Source of the DNA: Lachnospiraceae bacterium
Lineage (GTDB): Bacteria > Bacillota > Clostridia > Lachnospirales > Lachnospiraceae
DNA length: 64,000 bases
NCBI GenBank assembly: GCA_014804615.1
Contig: JAAUZL010000008.1
Span: 190,255-254,254, forward strand
Direction: 5' to 3'
Part shown: piece by piece, positions 57,789 through 64,000 of the stretch
Numbering within the stretch: the stretch's first letter is position 1
Layout of the letters: each line of letters starts with the position of its first letter
Translations under genes and position numbers: made by a program
The notes under the pieces: generated by a model
Seen by the model: only the letters and a program-made list of their open reading frames with translations
What the model was told of the DNA's origin: nothing
Database searches by the model: none

Positions 57789-58324
57789 CCCCTACATCTT
57801 TTGGAAAACTCATCAACAAAGCTGGAAACGGAAACTACAAAATCTCAGATGCTCCAGAAAAATTAATCCGATACATTACCCGCACAAATGGACGCCCTGC
57901 CAATGACCTAATCTCATGGGGTGGAATCAGCATTCTGGAATACAGTGGCATCGACTCCATTATCGAACAAATTTATCTCGCCCAGAGACTACATACACGT
58001 AAAGGTTCTTTCGGACGTTATATGGATCATGAGATTTTTTCCTTCTCTTCTGAGGGCGAAGCTTTAATCACCGCAAATAAATTGGAACTTGACAGGCTTG
58101 CCCGAAAAATGGCCTATGATTTCTTTGACACAGACCACGGCCAGATTGTTTACGCTATTCATTCCCCATTCAAAGAGGGCAAACACCTTCATATCCACTT
58201 CGCCCTTAACACTGTAAAATATGATACTGGTAATAAGCGTCGGGAAAACAGGAGACAGACCGCAGAGCGGGAAGCACGCTTTCAGAGAATCATTGCCAAC
58301 GAAATTGAAACCGGATTTATTTAA
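57785..58324 (+). CDS. Relaxase-like mobilization protein (short)
   Basis: LIRYITRTNGRPANDLISWGGI...QIVYAIHSPFKEGKHLHIHFALNTVKYDTGNKRREN (HxHxH-like metal motif). Confidence 0.65.
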   Translation: MTPTSFGKLINKAGNGNYKISDAPEKLIRYITRTNGRPANDLISWGGISILEYSGIDSIIEQIYLAQRLHTRKGSFGRYMDHEIFSFSSEGEALITANKLELDRLARKMAYDFFDTDHGQIVYAIHSPFKEGKHLHIHFALNTVKYDTGNKRRENRRQTAEREARFQRIIANEIETGFI

Positions 58325-58343
58325 TAAGCACACGCTTGCTAGC

Positions 58344-58398
58344 CGCTGGAATGCCGATATATATATTGGCTTCCAGCGTTTTATTGCCTACTCACTCA
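58344..58398. repeat. Degenerate duplicate of guaA terminator plus att core
   Basis: CGCTGGAA..TTCCAGCG hairpin then CTACTCACTCA, same layout as 58657-58713. Confidence 0.55.
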
Positions 58399-58623
58399 TA
58401 ACAATCTATTCGTAAATGACAACTCGCAAATTAAATGATTATCATAGCCACATACCATTACCTTTGTAAATTCCTCCTGACCATAATACACATTATTACC
58501 CTTCCCTTCCATAGCCGCCATCAGCATCACCTTATGTCATAAAAATAATCCTATAAACAAAACGCTCCCTCTGTCACAACCGTCAAAAGAATCATTATCA
58601 TATCAGCTATAAACATCTGCTTT

Positions 58624-58642
58624 TAGAACCAGAATAGAACCA
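58624..58642. repeat. Integrase arm-type sites, right end
   Basis: TAGAACCAGAATAGAACCA, matching 36381-36399 except one base. Confidence 0.65.
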
Positions 58643-58656
58643 CAGACAATATTAAA

Positions 58657-58691
58657 CGCTGGAAACCCTGTATAAACACGGGATTCCAGCG
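58657..58691 (-). terminator. guaA terminator hairpin
   Basis: CGCTGGAAACCCTGTATAAACACGGGATTCCAGCG. Confidence 0.75.
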
Positions 58692-58701
58692 TTTTCATCG
58701 T

Positions 58702-59994
58702 CTACTCGAACTCAATCGTAGCCGGAGGTTTCGGGCTCATATCATAGCAAACCCGATTCACGTTCTCCACCTCAGCCAAAATCCGTTCCGTGATCTTCTC
58801 CAGCACATCCCAATCCACTTTCTCAATTGACGCCGTCATCGCATCGATGGTATTGATTGCCCGAATGATTACCATATACTCAAACACCCGTGCATTATTT
58901 TTCATACCCACCGACTTAAAATCCGGAACTACAGTAAAATACTGCCATACCTTTTTATCCAATCCGGCCTTTGCAAATTCCTCCCGCAAGATCGCATCCG
59001 CCTCACGCACTGCCTCCAGTCTGTCTCTGGTGATCGCGCCCAGACATCTCACGCCCAACCCCGGTCCCGGGAACGGCTGGCGATATACCATATCATGCGG
59101 AAGTCCTAATTCCACGCCGCAGGCACGCACCTCATCTTTAAAGAGCTGCTTCAACGGCTCTACCAATTCAAACCTCAGATCTTCCGGAAGGCCGCCCACA
59201 TTGTGATGGGATTTCACCATCTTCGCTGTCTTGGTACCGCTCTCAATGATATCCGGATAAATGGTTCCCTGGCCTAAAAAGTCGATTCCTTCCAGTTTTC
59301 TTGCTTCCTCTTCAAAAACGCGGATGAATTCACCGCCGATGATCTTGCGCTTCTGTTCCGGATCCGCCACGTTCTCCAGCTTACTCAGGAAACGCTCGGA
59401 AGCATCCACATAAATCAGGTTTGCATGAAGTTCATCCCGGAACACTTTTACAACACTTTCGGATTCATTCTTGCGCATCAAGCCGTGGTTTACATGTACA
59501 CACGTTAACTGCTGTCCAATGGCCTTGATCAGCATTGCCGCCACCACAGAAGAATCCACGCCGCCGGACAGGGCCAGAAGTACCTTCTTATCTCCCACCT
59601 GCTGCCGGATCAGCTCAACCTGATCTTCGATGAAATTCTTCATATTCCAGTTAGCCTCTGCGCCACAGTCTTCAAAAACAAACTTTTTAAGCGCCTCCTC
59701 ATCAGGCATAGCAGCAAGCTGCCTCTCGCATTTCGACTGGGGATAATCTATGGAAAGCATGGGAATACCCATATCGTAAAGCTCCGGCCTGACTTCCACA
59801 GCCTGTCCATCCACTATACGGTTTTCTCCGCCATTTAGCACAATACCTTTTACATTCTGTAAAGCTTTCAATTCGTCCGCGGTAATATCATGGGGATGGA
59901 TCTCACTGTACACCCCAAGATCACGAACTGCCCTGGCAATAACGGTGTTTTGGGTACTGCCCAAATCCAAAATTACGATCAAATCCTGCTTCAT
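58702..59994 (-). CDS. guaA: GMP synthase paralog with degenerate/truncated glutaminase domain
   Basis: Intact ATP-pyrophosphatase domain ([32 protein letters not shown]) but the N-terminus reads MGIPMLSIDYPQSKCERQLAAMPDEEA where a GICYGxQ nucleophile motif would be expected; 430 aa. Confidence 0.85.
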   Translation of the reverse strand: MKQDLIVILDLGSTQNTVIARAVRDLGVYSEIHPHDITADELKALQNVKGIVLNGGENRIVDGQAVEVRPELYDMGIPMLSIDYPQSKCERQLAAMPDEEALKKFVFEDCGAEANWNMKNFIEDQVELIRQQVGDKKVLLALSGGVDSSVVAAMLIKAIGQQLTCVHVNHGLMRKNESESVVKVFRDELHANLIYVDASERFLSKLENVADPEQKRKIIGGEFIRVFEEEARKLEGIDFLGQGTIYPDIIESGTKTAKMVKSHHNVGGLPEDLRFELVEPLKQLFKDEVRACGVELGLPHDMVYRQPFPGPGLGVRCLGAITRDRLEAVREADAILREEFAKAGLDKKVWQYFTVVPDFKSVGMKNNARVFEYMVIIRAINTIDAMTASIEKVDWDVLEKITERILAEVENVNRVCYDMSPKPPATIEFE

Positions 59995-60266
59995 AGGGAA
60001 AGGCCTCCTTATCCTTTATTTTGTGTTTCAGCTATTTATCATTTATTATATAGCAATACCCTCTTGAAAAGCAACGAGCTTCACCCCAAATATAATATTT
60101 AGTACTAAAAACTACTTTAAGCAGTTTTTGTTTCTCGATATTGTAATGTTTACATACAAAAGGATTGCATTTACTATATAAACATAGTATTCTATATATC
60201 AGTTAAAGCGATCTCTATTTGAAATAAACAAAGTACCAGTAAATCATATTTTAAAAGGATTTTAAC

Positions 60267-61172
60267 ATGAGTGAAGCATTTCATATTATCAGCGATGGCT
60301 CCTGCGATCTGCCGCCGGAGCTGACACAGGAAAAAAATATCACGGTAGTCCCCTTTTATGTGTCTTTTGACGATGAACATTATTTCAAGGAAAATGTAGA
60401 GATCGGCATTCGGGACTTCTATCAGCAGATGATAGACAAAAAAGGTGTATACCCCAAGTCATCCATGCCCTCCATTCAGGATTATGAAGAGGCGTTTCTG
60501 CCCTTTGTCGAGGCCGGAACGCCGGTGATCTGCATTTGTATCACCACGAAATTCAGCGGTTCCATGCAGTCTGCCCTCAATGCCAGAGAACTCCTTCTGG
60601 AAAAATATCCCCAGGCAGAAATCACTGTCATTGACTCCGCTATCGATACAGTTCTACAGGGTCTGTATGTGTTGGAAGCGGTAGATTTGCGGGACAACGG
60701 CGTTAGCTATCAGGACGCAGTGAAACGACTGGAAGAGATCAAGAGTACCGGAAGGATTTTCTTTACCGTCGGAAATATGGAATATCTGAAACATGGGGGA
60801 CGAATCGGTAAAGTAGCTGCTCTCGCAGGAAGCGTTCTGGACATCCGCCCCGTGATCACCCTGAAAGAAGGCGAAATTTTTCCTTCCGGTCTGGACAGAG
60901 GACGGAAACGGACCTTAAATAAAGTGATGGACCTCCTTTTAGAATATTTACAGGAAAGTGGTAAGGGAATCCATTGCTATAGTCTCACGGTCGGATATGG
61001 ATATGATCAGGAAGAGGGAATTGCCTTTCGTGATCAGGCCTTGTCCACCCTGCAGAAGAAGGGCTATGAGATTACGGAAATGCCCACGTATCAGATTGGA
61101 GCTACGATCGGTGTACACACCGGTCCCTATCCGCTGGGGTTTGGCATAATTGAAAAAGCAATTCACACCTAA
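60267..61172 (+). CDS. DegV family protein
   Basis: FHIISDGSCDLPPEL...SSMPSIQDYEEAF...CITTKFSGSMQSALNAREL...TVIDSAIDT. Confidence 0.95.
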   Translation: MSEAFHIISDGSCDLPPELTQEKNITVVPFYVSFDDEHYFKENVEIGIRDFYQQMIDKKGVYPKSSMPSIQDYEEAFLPFVEAGTPVICICITTKFSGSMQSALNARELLLEKYPQAEITVIDSAIDTVLQGLYVLEAVDLRDNGVSYQDAVKRLEEIKSTGRIFFTVGNMEYLKHGGRIGKVAALAGSVLDIRPVITLKEGEIFPSGLDRGRKRTLNKVMDLLLEYLQESGKGIHCYSLTVGYGYDQEEGIAFRDQALSTLQKKGYEITEMPTYQIGATIGVHTGPYPLGFGIIEKAIHT

Positions 61173-61179
61173 ACAAAAA

Positions 61180-61229
61180 AGACCTTGTAAACGAAGCGAC
61201 TAATGCCTCTTTGTTCACAAGGTCTTACT
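61180..61229 (+). terminator. degV terminator
   Basis: AAGACCTTGTAAACGAAGCGA...TTGTTCACAAGGTCTT hairpin. Confidence 0.7.
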
Positions 61230-61370
61230 ATCTTTACTGTAATAGCAGTATTCTTGCAGATACTTTTTTATGCCTTTGCAAATTTAAAAATATTTTCACC
61301 CTCTTTCATTCTATCACAACCACCAGCACAATTCCATACTAAAATTCGATGATTTCTCCATACCACAATC

Positions 61371-62393
61371 CCTCTTCCTTTCCTTCTCCTCACCCCATAT
61401 CTCCCTAATCCTGCATAACCCCTCTACTCTCCCATCAATGCCATTTCAGTGCCACCAATCGCCTCCCTACCCCTTACTCTCATCCTATCTCCCTGTGTTG
61501 CCAATCATCCCTCTAACCCCATAAACAGCGACAATCCTGCACACACGAACATCTCCCAATCCTTACTCCCTCATATTCTTTTGAAGTAAGCTCTATGCAC
61601 TGTATACCTAAATAACTGCTATATATATGAGATAATACTTTATACAACCACACACCCCTATATAACAGTATCCCTCACATACACACTCTATAAGGTATCC
61701 TATACCCTTACTACTGTATAAACTCATATTTAAGCCTATAAGCCCCTTATATAAGGATTCCTTAGTTATCCCCCTATATCACTTATACAGAGCCAATAAA
61801 GCATCTTCTAAGGCAGTATACACCCTCTTCTTTTCCTTCTCCTTCCCCCACTCTCCCCATATATGAAAAGATCTGCCAATTTCCCCTTTCTTTCACCAGA
61901 AAAACTATCGAAAGGGGAAAGAAAGGAAGAGGACACAGATATAGTAAAACCTTTTGTTTTCAAGGCTTTAAAGGTATCTGAACCCTCTTCCTCTCCTTCT
62001 CCCCTCATCACCCTTTCCAATGAAAAAGCCACCTTACAGGTAACGAATTATTATGGGAGATTTAAAGGCTCTCTGACTACTGAAAATCTAATGGAAGAAG
62101 AAGGAAAAGGAAGACATCTGATATACCTGAAATACCTGTATTTTCGCCAGTTTCAGAGCTTTGGAAGGGATTGGGGAAGGAAAAAGAAAGGAAGAGGTTT
62201 TTATCATAAAGATAGTTCCCGGCAGCAGGGCTTTCTTTTCGGATATGCTGAAAATGATAGGTTTTTCACTGTTTTCTAGGAATTGGAATGGATTAGGGAT
62301 ATAGAAGGAAAGGAAGAGGTTATGGTTTGCCATTGAACCAGTAAATCAGGGGATTTGATACTTTTGGGGGAGAGGAAAGAAAGGAAGAGGACC
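61371..62393. repeat. Dispersed inverted GGAAAGAAAGGAAGAGG-type motifs
   Basis: Pyrimidine form at 61371, 61823, 61982; purine form at 61912, 62091, 62173, 62303, 62366. Confidence 0.6.
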
Positions 62394-62440
62394 TTGCAAG
62401 AGTGAATCCTACAAGGTCCTGAATTTTACTTTTTTATTCG
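62390..62440 (+). terminator. Hairpin + T-rich tract, plus-strand orientation
   Basis: AGGACCTTGCAAGAGTGAATCCTACAAGGTCCTGAATTTTACTTTTTT. Confidence 0.55.
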
Positions 62441-62512
62441 GTTGTTTCTGATGCTTTCAGCCAAAAATAAAATCTGCATCCGGCAAAAAGATGTTCTGCA
62501 AAAATAAGCAGC

Positions 62513-63961
62513 CTACTCAAGCTCCACCGTCGCAGGCGGCTTTCCAGTACAATCATACAGCACCCGGTTGACTCCCTTCACCTCATTCACGATCCGATTC
62601 GCAACAATACCCAGCACTTCCCAGGGAAGCTGCGCAGCCTCCGCCGTCATAAAATCACTCGTCTCCACCGCCCGCAGTGCCACCGCATAATCGTAGGTCC
62701 TCTCATCTCCCATGACACCCACGGACCGCATATTCGTAAGCGCCGCAAAATACTGCCCCAGTCCTTTGTCCACGCCGGCCTTGGCAATCTCCTCCCGATA
62801 GATATAATCTGCATCCTGCACGATCCGCACCTTCTCGGCAGTCACTTCCCCGATAATGCGAATGCCAAGTCCCGGTCCCGGGAACGGCTGACGGAACACA
62901 AGATGCTCCGGAATCCCCAACTCCAATCCGGCCTTTCTCACTTCATCCTTGAAAAGCATACGAAGAGGTTCAATGATCTCCTTAAAATCCACATAATCCG
63001 GCAGACCACCCACATTGTGATGAGATTTGATCACGGCAGACTTGCCAAGGCCCGACTCGATCACGTCAGGATAGATCGTTCCCTGCACAAGAAAATCCAC
63101 CGTACCGATCTTTTTTGCCTCTTCCTCAAAGACGCGGATAAATTCTTCCCCGATAATCTTACGTTTTTGCTCCGGCTCGGTAACGCCGGCCAGTTTTTGA
63201 TAAAACCGCTCCTGTGCATTGACGCGGATAAAATTCAGATCATAAGACCCGTTCGGCCCGAAAACAGCCTCCACCTCGTCGCCCTCGTTTTTCCGAAGCA
63301 AACCGTGGTCCACAAACACGCAGGTCAGCTGCTTGCCCACTGCCTTAGCCAGAAGGACTGCTGCCACGGAAGAATCCACGCCACCGGAAAGGGCGCACAG
63401 CACTTTACCGTTTCCCACCTTACTGCGGATCGCCTCGATCGTCGTCTCCACAAAGGAGTCCATCTTCCAATCGCCTTTGCAGCCGCAAATATTCATCACA
63501 AAGTTTTTCAGCATGGTCATGCCCTCTACGGTATGCATGACCTCGGGATGAAACTGCACCGCATACAAGCCCTTTTCCGGACATTCCATCGCGGCTACGG
63601 GACAGACCGGCGTATGTGCTGTCACTTTGAAATCTGCAGGCGCTTTCTCAATATAGTCCGTATGGCTCATCCAACAGATCGTTTTCCCGGACACACCCGC
63701 AAATATCGCTGTACTCTGATCTACCTCTACCTCAGTTTTCCCATACTCGCTCACAGGCGCAGTTGTCACCTTGCCGCCCAACAGATGCGCCATCAGCTGA
63801 GAGCCGTAGCAGATACCCAGAATCGGAATACCAAGCTCAAAAATTTCTTTCTCACATAACACAGCGCCCTCCCCGTACACACTGTTGGGGCCCCCGGTAA
63901 AGATGATCCCCTTGGGGTTCATCTCTTTTATCTTTTCAAGGCTTAAACTGTAAGGATGCAC
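62513..63961 (-). CDS. guaA: GMP synthase (glutamine-hydrolysing); 5' end may extend past the window
   Basis: [20 protein letters not shown] nucleophile motif, [40 protein letters not shown]. The apparent Met may be internal. Confidence 0.95.
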   Translation of the reverse strand: MHPYSLSLEKIKEMNPKGIIFTGGPNSVYGEGAVLCEKEIFELGIPILGICYGSQLMAHLLGGKVTTAPVSEYGKTEVEVDQSTAIFAGVSGKTICWMSHTDYIEKAPADFKVTAHTPVCPVAAMECPEKGLYAVQFHPEVMHTVEGMTMLKNFVMNICGCKGDWKMDSFVETTIEAIRSKVGNGKVLCALSGGVDSSVAAVLLAKAVGKQLTCVFVDHGLLRKNEGDEVEAVFGPNGSYDLNFIRVNAQERFYQKLAGVTEPEQKRKIIGEEFIRVFEEEAKKIGTVDFLVQGTIYPDVIESGLGKSAVIKSHHNVGGLPDYVDFKEIIEPLRMLFKDEVRKAGLELGIPEHLVFRQPFPGPGLGIRIIGEVTAEKVRIVQDADYIYREEIAKAGVDKGLGQYFAALTNMRSVGVMGDERTYDYAVALRAVETSDFMTAEAAQLPWEVLGIVANRIVNEVKGVNRVLYDCTGKPPATVELE

Positions 63962-64000
63962 CTCACAGTATACATTACATTCCCTGACTCTCCGCGCGAT

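Larger units (their letters stand above)
36268..58715. mobile_element. Integrative mobilizable element at the 3' end of guaA
   Basis: 13-bp direct repeat att cores at both ends; TAGAACCAGARTAGAACCA repeats just inside both ends (36381 and 58624); tyrosine integrase, excisionase-like, MobC/relaxase-like genes. Confidence 0.75.

Noticed and set aside
61863-62279. 138-aa ORF as a real protein
   Set aside because: Composition follows the purine-rich repeat motifs, overlaps an opposite-strand ORF with the same bias, and lacks recognisable domains.
62518-62530. 3' end of the second guaA (CTACTCAAGCTCCAC) as an occupied integration site
   Set aside because: Resembles the core because it encodes the same C-terminus, but no duplicated core or element end is seen next to it.
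62903-63859. 318-aa plus-strand ORF
   Set aside because: Entirely antisense to the clear guaA coding sequence.
1-64000. CRISPR arrays, rRNA genes, complete IS elements with transposase
   Set aside because: No regularly spaced direct-repeat array, no rRNA sequence and no intact transposase ORF were recognised.

Overview
The 64-kb window is low-GC Firmicutes DNA, probably Lachnospiraceae-like by inference from gene content. A mosaic accessory region sits between core-type genes. Left part: PadR/MATE pair; a large membrane P-loop NTPase (YobI/KAP-like) and a DUF4062 protein; a 707-aa membrane protein with a divergent XRE regulator; a MoxR/DUF58 operon; carbonic anhydrase; YitT; and a cluster of GNAT acetyltransferases. 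Two observations stand out. (1) At 24.4-25.2 kb, a tRNA-Tyr gene and a tRNA-Lys gene are each interrupted by a copy of the same compact 51/52-nt structured element, in opposite orientation relative to the host tRNA. Removing the element restores a regular cloverleaf in both, and the two copies show compensatory base-pair changes. (2) Between about 25.5 and 58.7 kb, near-identical copies of the 3' end of guaA (ACTCGAACTC core) punctuate the sequence. They delimit adjacent units: a reverse-transcriptase unit (1.9 kb), a primase-helicase-PLD plus PIN toxin unit (4.2 kb) and a 22-kb integrase/relaxase element. At the left end of each unit, about 102-104 bp after the core, is a pair of 11-nt-spaced direct repeats whose sequence differs between units. 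This looks like a tandem array of guaA-targeted islands in which the two small defence-like units have no visible integrase. The 22-kb element also carries a TIR + PD-(D/E)XK-like + NACHT single protein, a UPF0175/PIN pair, Rad52-like and YqaJ recombination genes, and MobC/relaxase-like genes. The target guaA copy encodes a protein with a degenerate glutaminase domain; a second guaA with an intact-looking glutaminase domain lies at the right edge. All calls come from reading the sequence and ORF translations; no database search was run.
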